Shown: positions 44,701 through 53,470 of the stretch, in pieces | How positions within the stretch are numbered: the stretch's first letter is position 1 | Layout of the letters: each line of letters opens with the position of its first letter | Source: a bacterium YEK0313 | GTDB taxonomy: Bacteria; Pseudomonadota; Alphaproteobacteria; Rhizobiales; Phreatobacteraceae | Assembly (NCBI GenBank): GCA_000751295.2 | Contig: CCMO02000001.1 | Coordinates: 2,715,501 to 2,779,500, forward strand | Direction: 5' to 3' | Length of the DNA stretch: 64,000 bases | Program-made: the position numbers and the translations under genes | The notes under the pieces: generated by a model | Seen by the model: the letters and a program-made list of their open reading frames with translations, nothing else | Database searches by the model: none | What the model was told of the DNA's origin: nothing

Positions 44701-47583
44701 TCACCGCCGGCTCAGCCCTCCGCCTTGCGGTTCCACCAGCCGGCGCGGCGGGGTGCGCCGGTATTGGCAGGCTGCTGGACCTCGACCGGCTCGGGATCGG
44801 GGGTGCGGCGGCGGCGCACCGGCTCCTCGGCCACCGGTTCGGCGGCGAGCGGCGTCTCGGCGGCGGGAGCGATCGTTGCGGCCTCCGCCGGGCCAGGGGC
44901 AGGGGCGGCTGCCGATTCCGGCGCCGGTGCCGGCGCTTCCGCGGCCGGTTCGGCGGCGCGGCCGGCGCTTCCGCCGTCGCGGCGGCAACGGCGGGCGCCT
45001 CCGGCTCCGCCGGCGCGGGCAGGCTCGTCTCGGCGAGGCTCGTCTCGGCGACGACCGCTTCGCCCTCGAAGAGGTCCGCGCCGGCAGCCTGATCGGCGGC
45101 AAGCCCGGTTTCATCCTCCCGGCGGTTGCGGCCTCCGCCGGGCCAGGGCAGGGGCGGCTGCCGTCACCGGTATCCTCGGCGCTGCCGGCTTCCTCGCCGG
45201 AAGCCTCGGCGCCATCCTCGGCGGCCTCCTCCTCGTCCTCCTCCGGCTCGTCCTCGTCGTCATCCTCGCGCGCGTCATGCGCCGGGTGACCGTCCTCGTG
45301 ATGCTCGCGCTGACCGTCCTCGCGGCCCTCGCCGTTCCGGCCACGCCGGCGCCGGCGGCGGCGCTTGCGGCGGCGCTCGCCGTTCTCCGTCTCGTCGCGG
45401 TCGCCGCGCGCCTCGCGCGGCGCGCCGCCGGACGTCGCCTCGGCGGCCTCCTCCTCGTCCTCCTCCGGCTCGTCCTCGATCAGGTCCTCCGGCTCGATGG
45501 GGGGAGGGGCGATGACGGGCGGACGGTAGGCGGTCTCGTGGGTATGCACCTGCGCGCCCTTCTCGATGGCGAACATGTGCTGGCCGGTAATGGTCTCGTC
45601 GGCGCTGATCTGGACGCTGACGCGGAAGCGCTCCTCAAGCTCGTGCAGATGGGCGCGCTTGTTGTTCAGCACATAGAGCGCGACCGCGGTGCGGGTGCGC
45701 ACGATGACGTCGTACATGGCCGAGCGCAGCAACTGCTCCTCCACCGAGCGCAGCAGATGCAGGGCGACCGACGACACCGAGCGGACATGGCCGAGGCCGC
45801 CACAGGTCGGGCAGACCTCGGTCGAGCTTTCCAGGACGCCGGTGCGGATGCGCTGGCGGCTCATCTCCAGAAGGCCGAAATGCGAGATCCGTCCCACCTG
45901 GATGCGGGCGCGATCGTTCTTCAGCGCATCCTTCATGCGCTTCTCGACCGCCCGGTTGTTGCGGTTCTCGTCCATGTCGATGAAGTCGACGACGATGAGG
46001 CCGGCAAGGTCGCGCAGGCGCAGCTGGCGCGCCACCTCGTCGGCGGCCTCCAGATTGGTGCGCAGCGCCGTGTCCTCGATATTGTGCTCGCGCGTCGAGC
46101 GGCCGGAGTTCACGTCGATGGCGACCAGCGCCTCGGTCGGGTTGATGACGATGTAGCCGCCCGACTTCAGCTGGACCGTGTTGGAGAACATGGCGTCGAG
46201 CTGCGCTTCGACACCCGAGCGGGCGAACAGCGGCTGCGGCTCGCGATAGGGCTTCACGTTCTTGGCATGGCTCGGCATGAGCATGCGCATGAAGTCCTTG
46301 GCCTCCTTGTAGCCGTCGTCGCCGGCCACCATGACCTCGTCGATATCCTTGTTGTAGAGGTCGCGGATCGAGCGCTTGATCAGCGAGCCTTCCTCGTAGA
46401 CGAGGGTCGGCGCGTTCGAGCGCAGGGTCAGTTCGCGCACCTGCTCCCACATGCGCAGGAGATATTCGAAGTCGCGCTTGACCTCGGTCTTGGTCCGGTT
46501 GGCTCCGGCCGTGCGCAGGATCACGCCCATGCCGTCGGGCACTTCCAGGTCGCCGGCGATCGACTTCAGGCGCTTGCGGTCGGCCGCATTGGTGATCTTG
46601 CGGGAAATGCCGCCGCCGCGTGCGGTGTTCGGCATCAGCACCGAATAGCGGCCAGCGAGCGACAGATAGGTGGTCAGCGCCGCGCCCTTGTTGCCGCGCT
46701 CCTCCTTGACGACCTGCACCAGCATCACCTGCCGGCGCTTGATCACTTCCTGGATCTTGTACTGCTTGCGCGGGCGGAAGGTCCGGTCGGGCATGTCCTC
46801 GTAGGCGTCGCCCGCGCCGACCGATTCCACCACGTCCTCCTCGGCCGGGGCTTCCTCGATATGGCCGTTGCCGGCCTCTTCGCTCTCGTCGCTGTCGTCG
46901 GCCTCATCGTCCTCGGCGGCCGCCTCGTCGTGGGTTTCCGCCTCGCCGCCGGCATCGCCGCCGGTTTCGGAAGCCGCCTCGCGCGCCCCGGCTTCGACGA
47001 CGGCTTCGGCTGCCGTTTCGGTGTCGGGCGGCGCGGCGGCTGCCATCGTCTCGGCCCCGGCTTCCGCGGTCGCCTCCGGCTCCGCGCCCGGCTCGGCGGC
47101 CGGTGCCTCGGCGCCGGCCTCGTCAGCGTCCAGCACGGCCTCGCCGGTCCCGCTGTCGGACGTACGGGCCTCGGCGGCCTCCCTGCGCGGGCGCTGGTTG
47201 CCACGCCGCCGGCGGCGCCGGCCATCGCGGCCGCCGTCCTTGCCGTTGCGCCCGCCGCGCTCGCCGCGGCCGTCCTCGTCCTCGTCGTCGCGATGGGCGC
47301 GCGCCTCTTCGGCCAGCAGCGCTTCGCGGTCGGCGACCGGGATCTGATAGTAGTCGGGATGGATTTCGGAAAAGGCGAGGAAGCCGTGGCGGTTGCCGCC
47401 ATATTCGATGAACGCCGCCTGCAGCGAGGGTTCGACCCGCGTTACCTTGGCCAGATAGATATTGCCGCGTAGCTGCTTGCGGGACTGGCTTTCGAAATCG
47501 AATTCTTCAACGCGGTTGCCACGGACCACCACGACCCGGGTTTCTTCCGGGTGGGCGGCGTCGATGAGCATCTTGTTGGCCAT
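44701..47583 (-). CDS. rne: Ribonuclease E, C-terminal tail apparently frameshifted
   Basis: Main endoribonuclease of RNA decay. The unbroken frame is 960 aa. An S1 domain begins near residue 38 (RGNIYLAKVTRVEPSLQAAF) and is split by a long acidic/basic insertion (about 100-270), usual in alphaproteobacteria. Then come the 5'-sensor region, the catalytic DNase-I-like domain with Asp residues in EALVAIDVNSGRSTREHNIE and LIVVDFIDMDENRNNR, the Zn-link CPTCGG and a disordered charged tail with a repeated acidic motif. From about residue 815 the frame turns into Arg/Pro-rich nonsense, while the expected tail (EDETGLAADQ..., later ending GAPRRAGWWNRKAEG with stop at 44712-44714) continues in the other two frames. 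Two missing bases, near 45146 and 44960, restore it. The catalytic part is intact. Confidence 0.92.
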   Translation of the reverse strand: MANKMLIDAAHPEETRVVVVRGNRVEEFDFESQSRKQLRGNIYLAKVTRVEPSLQAAFIEYGGNRHGFLAFSEIHPDYYQIPVADREALLAEEARAHRDDEDEDGRGERGGRNGKDGGRDGRRRRRRGNQRPRREAAEARTSDSGTGEAVLDADEAGAEAPAAEPGAEPEATAEAGAETMAAAAPPDTETAAEAVVEAGAREAASETGGDAGGEAETHDEAAAEDDEADDSDESEEAGNGHIEEAPAEEDVVESVGAGDAYEDMPDRTFRPRKQYKIQEVIKRRQVMLVQVVKEERGNKGAALTTYLSLAGRYSVLMPNTARGGGISRKITNAADRKRLKSIAGDLEVPDGMGVILRTAGANRTKTEVKRDFEYLLRMWEQVRELTLRSNAPTLVYEEGSLIKRSIRDLYNKDIDEVMVAGDDGYKEAKDFMRMLMPSHAKNVKPYREPQPLFARSGVEAQLDAMFSNTVQLKSGGYIVINPTEALVAIDVNSGRSTREHNIEDTALRTNLEAADEVARQLRLRDLAGLIVVDFIDMDENRNNRAVEKRMKDALKNDRARIQVGRISHFGLLEMSRQRIRTGVLESSTEVCPTCGGLGHVRSVSSVALHLLRSVEEQLLRSAMYDVIVRTRTAVALYVLNNKRAHLHELEERFRVSVQISADETITGQHMFAIEKGAQVHTHETAYRPPVIAPPPIEPEDLIEDEPEEDEEEAAEATSGGAPREARGDRDETENGERRRKRRRRRRRGRNGEGREDGQREHHEDGHPAHDAREDDDEDEPEEDEEEAAEDGAEASGEEAGSAEDTGDGSRPCPGPAEAATAGRMKPGLPPIRLPARTSSRAKRSSPRRASPRRACPRRRSRRRPPLPPRRRKRRPRRRTGRGSAGTGAGIGSRPCPWPGGGRNDRSRRRDAARRRTGGRGAGAPPPHPRSRAGRGPAACQYRRTPPRRLVEPQGGGLSRR
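44875..44914. repeat. 40-bp direct repeat, copy 1 (copy 2 at 45125-45163)
   Basis: Both copies lie in the rne tail, exactly 250 bases apart, and are identical except that copy 2 has three instead of four G residues after CCA (45146-45148). That single-base difference coincides with the first reading-frame break in rne. Confidence 0.85.
45125..45163. repeat. 39-bp direct repeat, copy 2 with one base missing
   Basis: Partner of 44875-44914. With the fourth G restored, the RNase E frame reads from DGSRPCP through WPGGGRNRREDETG without interruption. Confidence 0.8.
45216..45256. repeat. 41-bp perfect direct repeat, copy 1 (copy 2 at 45438-45478)
   Basis: Both copies are inside rne and encode the same acidic motif DEPEEDEEEAAE in frame. 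This is an internal protein repeat in the disordered tail, useful to know because it invites misassembly or recombination. Confidence 0.85.
45438..45478. repeat. 41-bp perfect direct repeat, copy 2
   Basis: Identical to 45216-45256 and 222 bases away; encodes the first of the two DEPEEDEEEAAE motifs in the RNase E tail. Confidence 0.85.
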
Positions 47584-48066
47584 CGGATGAGCTCTTGAAG
47601 TTTAAGGCGGCCGCGAGCGCCGGCCCGATCGGGCCCCGCTCTGCAGGATGTGCCAGGGCGGCGCCGCCAGGGCGCCGGCGTACGGCCGTCATTGCGGTGG
47701 AAGGGTAGGGTACGGGCCAGGTCGCAAAGCCGACGGCGGGGCTGGCGGAAGAGCAGGCGATCAGTCGATCACCCGTCCGCCTCAAGCCCGACAGTGCCGT
47801 CGATCCCGACATGGGCGAGACCCTTTCGAAGTGCGACGCGGCCCCGGAACGGGGCGCGGCTCAGGGCGACACGACAGCGGCTTGCCGAAAACGGCGCCAC
47901 GCGCGGGGCTTGAGGAGGAGCGCTCGGATCGGGGCCACGGAATGAGACCTTCGGCTGCCTTCGATCGACACGCCGCTCCATACCCGCATCACCGTGTCGC
48001 ACCCTATGTAGCGGCCGGAGTGCGAGCTTGGCAAGCGTAGCCGTCGTACAAAGCTGCCGGCGGCGC
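47584..48066. other. rne upstream region, no gene recognised
   Basis: GC-rich 483 bases between the rne start and the L,D-transpeptidase stop. It should include the rne promoter and long leader, through which RNase E commonly controls its own mRNA. No hairpin or promoter could be assigned with confidence. Confidence 0.4.
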
Positions 48067-48738
48067 TCAGGTCAGGACGACGACCGGCGTTCCGACGCGG
48101 GCGCGCTCGTAAAGGTCGATAATGTCGTGGTTGAACAGGCGGATGCAGCCTGACGACACCGCATGACCGATCGACAGCGGCTCGTTCGTGCCGTGCAGCC
48201 TGTACATGGTGTCGCGATTGCCGCGGTAAAGGTAGAGCGCGCGGGCGCCGAGCGGATTGTTGATGCCGCCGGCCATGCCGCCGGCATAGCGGGCATTGCG
48301 CGGGTCGTGGGCGATCATGTTGGCGGTCGGCGTCCAGTTCGGCCAGGCGCCCTTGCGGCCGATCGCGGCACGCCCGTGCCAGAGCGCGCCCTGACGGCCG
48401 ACGCCGACGCCGTAGCGGATCGCGCGGCCGCCGCCGAGCACATAGTAGAGATGGCGCTGGCTCGGCTGCACCACGATGGTGCCGGGCCGCTCGCGGGTGG
48501 CGTAGGCGACCTCCTGGCGCAGGAAGCGCGGGTCGATGCGGCCGGTATCCATGGCCGGCAGGGTGACGTGGCCGTCGCGCCGGGCGCCGTAGGAACTGCC
48601 GCCGCCGCTGCTGACGCAGCCGGCCAGCACCGCCGGGGCCGCCAGCAGGAAGAAGCGCCGGCTGAGCTCCGAGGACGCGGCGGCAATCCGGTCGGCGGGA
48701 GCGATCGTCTCAACGGCATTTTCGGCGTGATGGCTCAT
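48067..48738 (-). CDS. L,D-transpeptidase (YkuD/ErfK family), lipoprotein-like
   Basis: Protein of 223 aa. An N-terminal SRRFFLLAAPAVLAGCVSSG combines an Arg-Arg pair with a lipobox, so it is probably exported and lipid-anchored. The YkuD domain (about residues 75-222) has the catalytic signature with His in RLHGTNEPLSIGHAVSSG immediately followed by CIRLFNHD (nucleophile Cys). The family makes 3-3 cross-links in peptidoglycan or anchors outer-membrane proteins to it. ATG 48738 gives a sensible signal peptide; a GTG at 48816 would overlap a 14-bp palindrome and is less likely. It is monocistronic and divergent to an amidase gene also acting on peptidoglycan. Confidence 0.9.
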   Translation of the reverse strand: MSHHAENAVETIAPADRIAAASSELSRRFFLLAAPAVLAGCVSSGGGSSYGARRDGHVTLPAMDTGRIDPRFLRQEVAYATRERPGTIVVQPSQRHLYYVLGGGRAIRYGVGVGRQGALWHGRAAIGRKGAWPNWTPTANMIAHDPRNARYAGGMAGGINNPLGARALYLYRGNRDTMYRLHGTNEPLSIGHAVSSGCIRLFNHDIIDLYERARVGTPVVVLT

Positions 48739-48812
48739 CGTGTGCGCGCTCGCTGCAAGGAGGGAGTGGACTCGTGGCGTTAACCGTGCCCAGCCGCGCG
48801 GCCAGCTGATGT

Positions 48813-48826
48813 TCACGAATTCGTGA
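48813..48826. promoter_or_regulatory. 14-bp perfect palindrome upstream of the L,D-transpeptidase gene
   Basis: TCACGAATTCGTGA reads identically on both strands. It lies 75-88 bases before ATG 48738 in the divergent region shared with the amidase gene (48739-49155), in a suitable place for a regulator. No regulator is known from the sequence. Confidence 0.4.
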
Positions 48827-49155
48827 GCTTGGCCTGGGCGGCAGCCTTCGCGGCGGTTCTGTGGCCGATTTCACACAGTTCCGCCGTCGGCCTGTCCGCA
48901 GCCGAGCGGTGCGGGCCGGGCGTTGCCGCCTTCCGTTGCAGGGAAGGGCAGCGGGCGCCGCCCGGCGTGGCCGGAGGCGAGGAGGGGCGGCGGGAACGCG
49001 CGGTCGCCCCGTCATGCCGGTGCAATCCTCGCGCGGTTCCTGTGGGAATCGGCACGGCCGAGGCCGAATATGGGTAACGCCCGGTTAACCGCCTCCGGAC
49101 TATCAGCTATCCGGGGATGGTGGTGTCGCTCGCCTTGTCGCGATTCCGGGGAGTC

Positions 49156-50556
49156 ATGGCCAAATCTCGCCTCTTCGCCGCACTGGTCGCAGTCGCGCTC
49201 GCCGCAATGCCTGGCGCGCGGGCCGAGGAGCCCTCGGCCGGGGCGGGCGCCGAGGTCACCGGCTCGGTTGCGCCGGCCCGTCCGGCCGGCCAGGACGCGG
49301 CCCACAGCGAAACCGCCACGCGCAGCGCGCGCACCGCTCTGCCGGCGGTGGTGTCGGCGGCGCGGCTGTCCGGTGACGGCGCCCGCACGCGGCTGACTTT
49401 CGACGTGACGCGCCCGATCGAGATTCGCGCCTTCGCCCTCGCCGATCCCTACCGCGTGATCATCGATCTCGACGAGGTCAATTTCCAGGTGGCGCCGCCG
49501 GCGGCGCGCGGCCATGGGCGGGCCGGAGCGCACGGCTCCCGCGAGGCCGGCCAGGCCGGACGCGGGCTCATCCAGGCCTTTCGCTATGGCCTGTTCGCGC
49601 CCGGCAAGTCGCGCGTGGTGGTCGATCTCGCCGGCCCGGCCTTGATCGAGCGGGCGCAAATGATCGAGGGACGCGAAGGCGAGCCGCATCAGGTCGTGCT
49701 GGAGGTGGTCAGGACCGATGCCGACGGCTTCCGCCGCGTGCAGAACGAGCGCTCGACGTCCAATCTCGCCCGCCGGGGCGACCGCGAGAGCCTGGCTGCC
49801 CGGGCTTCCGCGCGGGCTGCGCCGCCCGAAGGCCCGCCCGTCGTGGTCATTGATCCCGGCCATGGCGGCGTCGATCCCGGCGCGATCGCCGGCACCGGCG
49901 AGGAAGAGAAGATGATCGTTCTCGAATTCGCCCGGGTGCTGCGCGACAAGCTCAACGCGACCGGGCGCTACCGGGTGATCATGACGCGCGACCGCGACAT
50001 CTTCATTCCGCTCGGCCAGCGCGTGCGCATCGCGCGCGAGCACAATGGCGCGCTGTTCGTCTCGATCCACGCCGATTCGATCCGGGGCGCGCGCGACAAT
50101 GCCCGCGGCGTCACCGTCTACACCCTGTCCGACCGGGCGTCGGACGCCGATTCGGCAAGGCTCGCCGAACGCGAGAACAAGGCCGACGCCATTGCCGGCC
50201 TCGATCTGTCCGAGGAGCCGAGCGAGATCGCCGACATCCTGATCGACCTGACACGCCGCGAGACGCGCATGTTCTCGGCCAATTTCGCGCGGACCCTGGC
50301 CGGCGAAATGCGCCAGTCGACCCGCATGCACCGGCTGCCGCTGCGCTCGGCGGGCTTCCAGGTGCTGCGCGCGCACGACATTCCCTCGGTGCTGGTCGAG
50401 CTCGGCTTCGTTTCCAGCGCCAAGGACGTGGAAATGCTGACCTCGGCGATCTGGCGCAACCGGACCGCCGAGTCCGTGACCAAGGCGATCGACCAGTTCT
50501 TCGCGAGCCGGACCGCCATCCGGCCGGCCGCGCAGCGGTCGAACGCGGCCAATTGA
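49156..50556 (+). CDS. N-acetylmuramoyl-L-alanine amidase (AmiC-like, AMIN + Amidase_3)
   Basis: Protein of 466 aa that cleaves the amide between MurNAc and the stem peptide, needed for cell separation. It starts with a signal peptide (MAKSRLFAALVAVALAAMPG, then ARA). The AMIN localisation domain covers about residues 70-175 (RLTFDVTRPIEIRAFALADP). The zinc amidase domain covers about 225-455: DPGHGGVDPGAIAG (His ligand), EKMIVLEFARVLRDKL (Glu ligand), SIHADSIRGARDNARGV (His ligand) and VLVELGFVSSAKDVEML (catalytic Glu). ATG 49156 has CGGGGAG just upstream; an in-frame ATG at 49117 would add 13 residues. It is 321 bases upstream of the PBP1A gene in the same direction. Confidence 0.93.
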   Translation: MAKSRLFAALVAVALAAMPGARAEEPSAGAGAEVTGSVAPARPAGQDAAHSETATRSARTALPAVVSAARLSGDGARTRLTFDVTRPIEIRAFALADPYRVIIDLDEVNFQVAPPAARGHGRAGAHGSREAGQAGRGLIQAFRYGLFAPGKSRVVVDLAGPALIERAQMIEGREGEPHQVVLEVVRTDADGFRRVQNERSTSNLARRGDRESLAARASARAAPPEGPPVVVIDPGHGGVDPGAIAGTGEEEKMIVLEFARVLRDKLNATGRYRVIMTRDRDIFIPLGQRVRIAREHNGALFVSIHADSIRGARDNARGVTVYTLSDRASDADSARLAERENKADAIAGLDLSEEPSEIADILIDLTRRETRMFSANFARTLAGEMRQSTRMHRLPLRSAGFQVLRAHDIPSVLVELGFVSSAKDVEMLTSAIWRNRTAESVTKAIDQFFASRTAIRPAAQRSNAAN

Positions 50557-50772
50557 GTCGATCGTGGCCGATTGACCTGGCGCGTCAGTGTTGCGCGGGC
50601 GCCCCAGGGGGCCCGTCAGCGTCGTTCGCGACGCACAATGGTGCTTGGTGTCACGGCCTTGCAGGGGTAAAGAACCCGGTCACGTCCGGGTCACATCCGC
50701 GCCACAGTCGCGGGGCATCGCTCGACCGGAAGTCCAGCCGCGGCATTCGCGCCTGCGGGGGGCGTGTCGACG

Positions 50773-50781
50773 TGGTATGAT
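50773..50781 (+). promoter_or_regulatory. Extended -10 element (TGGTATGAT) of the PBP1A gene
   Basis: TATGAT (50776-50781) with an upstream TG forms an extended -10, predicting transcription from about 50788. This excludes the GTG at 50764 as the start codon of the downstream gene. It lies in the 321-base gap 50557-50877, which shows no other feature. Confidence 0.5.
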
Positions 50782-50877
50782 TTGACACATTCGAAACGGG
50801 GCGCCCCCGGCCCGGTTTCCATGAGCGGCGGTACCACGGGGACGAGAGGCGCTGCCCGGCGGGCACGACAAAACCGG

Positions 50878-53331
50878 ATGAAACTCATTCTCCGCTTCTT
50901 CGGCTGGGCTTTCGGCCTCGGCACCGTGGCGTTCCTGCTCGGTGCAGCCGGCGTTGCCATCTACATCGTGACCGTTACCAAGGAATTGCCGGACTACAAC
51001 ACGCTGCGCAATTACGAGCCGCCGGTCATGAGCCGCGTCCATGCCGCGGACGGGCAGCTGATGGCGGAATATGCCCGCGAGCGTCGCCTCTATCTGCCGA
51101 TCCAGGCGGTGCCGAAACTGGTGGTTCAGGCCTTTCTCGCCGCGGAAGACAAGAACTTCTATTCCCATAACGGCATCGACGTGATGGGCATCGCGCGCGC
51201 CGCGCTGACCAATTTCAACAACCGCGGCTCGGGGCGCCGGCCGCAGGGCGCCTCGACCATCACCCAGCAGGTCGCGAAGAACTTCCTCCTCTCCGGCGAA
51301 CAGACGATCGACCGCAAGATCCGCGAAGCGCTGATCGCCATGCGCATGGAATCGGCCTTCACCAAGGACCAGATCCTCGAGCTCTATCTCAACGAGATCT
51401 ATCTCGGCTTCGTTCTGCCCGGCTACGGCGCCTATGGCGTCGCCGCCGCTGCGCTCGTCTATTTCGACAAGTCGGTGCACGAGCTGACCCTGCCGGAGGC
51501 GGCCTATCTCGCGGCGCTGCCGAAGAGCCCGACCCAGCTTCACCCGTTCCGCAACCGCGACCGCGCCATCGAGCGCCGCAACTACGTCATCAACCGCATG
51601 GTCGAGGACGGCATCGTCAGCGCGGAGGAGGGCGAGCGCGCCAAGCGCACGCCGCTCAACATCAACCCGCGGTCGCCGCGCCAGCAGACCTTCGCCGCCG
51701 ACTACTTCGCCGAGGAAGTGCGGCGTGAGATGGCCGACCGTTTCGGCGAGAAGAAGCTGCTCGAAGGCGGCCTCTCGATCCGCACCACGCTCGATCCGAA
51801 GCTGCAGGTGGCGGCCCGCCACGTGCTCGCCAACGGTCTCATCCGCTACGACGAGGCGCGCGGCTTCCGCGGCCCGGTGACCCGGATCGAGGACGTGCGC
51901 GGCGACTGGGGCGCGCGCCTCGCCGAGATCCGCGCGATCAGCGATGTCGGCTGGAAGCTTGCCGTGGTGCTCGACGCCCAGGCCGATACCGCCCGCATCG
52001 GGCTGCAGCCGGGCCGCGATGCGGCCGGGGCCGTCGTCAGCGGCCGCCAGATCGGCCTGATCACGGCCGACGGGGTGCGCTGGACGCGCAAGGCGGTCAA
52101 CCGCGCGCTCAATCCCGGCGACGTCGTCTATGTCGAGCCGATCCCGGGGCGCGAGGGCCAGTTCCGCCTGCGCCAGGTGCCGGAAGTCTCCGGCGGTCTC
52201 GTCGCCATGGATCCCTATACGGGCCGCGTGCTCGCCATGGTCGGTGGCTTCTCCTTCGACCAGAGCCAGTTCAACCGCGCGACCCAGGCGCGCCGCCAGC
52301 CGGGCTCCTCGTTCAAGCCCTTCGTCTATGCCGCCGCGCTCGACAACGGCTATACGCCGTCGACCGTGGTGCTCGACGCCCCCTTCGAGCTCGCCCAGGC
52401 CGACGGCTCGATGTGGCGGCCGGAAAACTATTCGGGCCGCTTCTACGGCCCGCAGACCCTGCGTTTCGGCATCGAGCAGTCGCGCAACGTCATGACCGTC
52501 CGGCTCGCCAATGATGTCGGCATGCCCCTGATCGCCGAATATGCCAAGCGTTTCGGCATCTATGACGACATGCAGCCGGTCCTGTCCATGGCGCTCGGCG
52601 CCGGCGAGACCACGCTGATGCGCATGGTGGCGGGCTATTCGATGTTCGCCAATGGCGGCCGCCGCATCCGGCCGACACTCATCGACCGCATCCAGGACCG
52701 CACCGGCCACACCATCTTCCGGCACGACGACCGCCAGTGCCAGGGCTGCACGGCCGAGCGCTGGAGCCGGCAGGACGAGCCGATCCTGATCGACCGGCGC
52801 GAGCAGGTGCTCGACCCGATGACCGCCTACCAGATCACCTCGATGATGGAAGGCGTCGTCCTGCGCGGCACTGGTACCGTGGTGCGCGAGCTCGGCAAGC
52901 CGATCGCCGGCAAGACCGGTACCACCAACGAGGAGAAGGACGCCTGGTTCGTCGGCTTCTCGCCGGATCTCGCCGTCGGCGTCTATATCGGCTACGACAC
53001 GCCGCGGCCGATGGGCCGCGGCGCGACGGGCGGCGTCATGTCGGCGCCGATCTTCCGCGACTTCATGCGCGTCGCGCTCGCCGACCGGCCGGCCGTGCCG
53101 TTCCGCGTGCCGACCGGCATCAAGCTCATCCGCATCGATCCCCGCTCGGGCCTGCGCGCCGGCTCGGGCGCGACCAACGCGATCCTCGAAGCCTTCAAGC
53201 CGGGCACCGCGCCGCCGGATTCGCTGCAGCTCATCAATCCCGGCGACCAGGCTTCGAATGGCGGTGGACGCGGCGGCCCGTCTTCGGAGTCGAACCGTGC
53301 GATCTCGACCGGCACCGGCGGGCTCTACTGA
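50878..53331 (+). CDS. mrcA: Penicillin-binding protein 1A (class A, glycosyltransferase + transpeptidase)
   Basis: Protein of 817 aa. One membrane anchor (residues about 5-35, FFGWAFGLGTVAFLLGAAGV), then GT51 glycosyltransferase with EDKNFYSHNGID, GASTITQQVAKNFLL and RKIREALIAMRME. An OB-like insert follows, then the transpeptidase with SxxK in QPGSSFKPFVYA, SxN in EQSRNVMTV and KTGT in GKPIAGKTGTTNEEKDAWFV. It polymerises and cross-links peptidoglycan in the periplasm. ATG 50878 begins the family-typical MKLILRFFGW; ATG 50821 would add a basic 19-residue leader and cannot be excluded. A bidirectional terminator follows the gene. Confidence 0.95.
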   Translation: MKLILRFFGWAFGLGTVAFLLGAAGVAIYIVTVTKELPDYNTLRNYEPPVMSRVHAADGQLMAEYARERRLYLPIQAVPKLVVQAFLAAEDKNFYSHNGIDVMGIARAALTNFNNRGSGRRPQGASTITQQVAKNFLLSGEQTIDRKIREALIAMRMESAFTKDQILELYLNEIYLGFVLPGYGAYGVAAAALVYFDKSVHELTLPEAAYLAALPKSPTQLHPFRNRDRAIERRNYVINRMVEDGIVSAEEGERAKRTPLNINPRSPRQQTFAADYFAEEVRREMADRFGEKKLLEGGLSIRTTLDPKLQVAARHVLANGLIRYDEARGFRGPVTRIEDVRGDWGARLAEIRAISDVGWKLAVVLDAQADTARIGLQPGRDAAGAVVSGRQIGLITADGVRWTRKAVNRALNPGDVVYVEPIPGREGQFRLRQVPEVSGGLVAMDPYTGRVLAMVGGFSFDQSQFNRATQARRQPGSSFKPFVYAAALDNGYTPSTVVLDAPFELAQADGSMWRPENYSGRFYGPQTLRFGIEQSRNVMTVRLANDVGMPLIAEYAKRFGIYDDMQPVLSMALGAGETTLMRMVAGYSMFANGGRRIRPTLIDRIQDRTGHTIFRHDDRQCQGCTAERWSRQDEPILIDRREQVLDPMTAYQITSMMEGVVLRGTGTVVRELGKPIAGKTGTTNEEKDAWFVGFSPDLAVGVYIGYDTPRPMGRGATGGVMSAPIFRDFMRVALADRPAVPFRVPTGIKLIRIDPRSGLRAGSGATNAILEAFKPGTAPPDSLQLINPGDQASNGGGRGGPSSESNRAISTGTGGLY

Positions 53332-53394
53332 GCCTGCCGCCGGCTCGCGCGCCGTGCGAGCATCCGCGGCCAGCGCCTTCATATGATTCATGAA

Positions 53395-53420
53395 AAAGGC
53401 GACCCTTGCAGGTCGCCTTT
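53395..53420. terminator. Bidirectional rho-independent terminator between the PBP1A and permease genes
   Basis: A ten-base stem AAAGGCGACC/GGTCGCCTTT with loop CTTGCA carries A residues on its left and a T-rich TTTTCCCTTTT on its right, so it can stop transcription from both convergent genes. Confidence 0.85.
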
Positions 53421-53470
53421 TCCCTTTTGCGTTCAAATGCGGCCGCCACTCGAGCCTTGGCCGGGTGCGA

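Noticed and set aside
44725..47472. Plus-strand open frame of 915 codons opposite rne
   Set aside because: Antisense to RNase E; Leu/Val/Ala-rich hydrophobic runs come from the repeated acidic codons on the other strand, not from a membrane protein.
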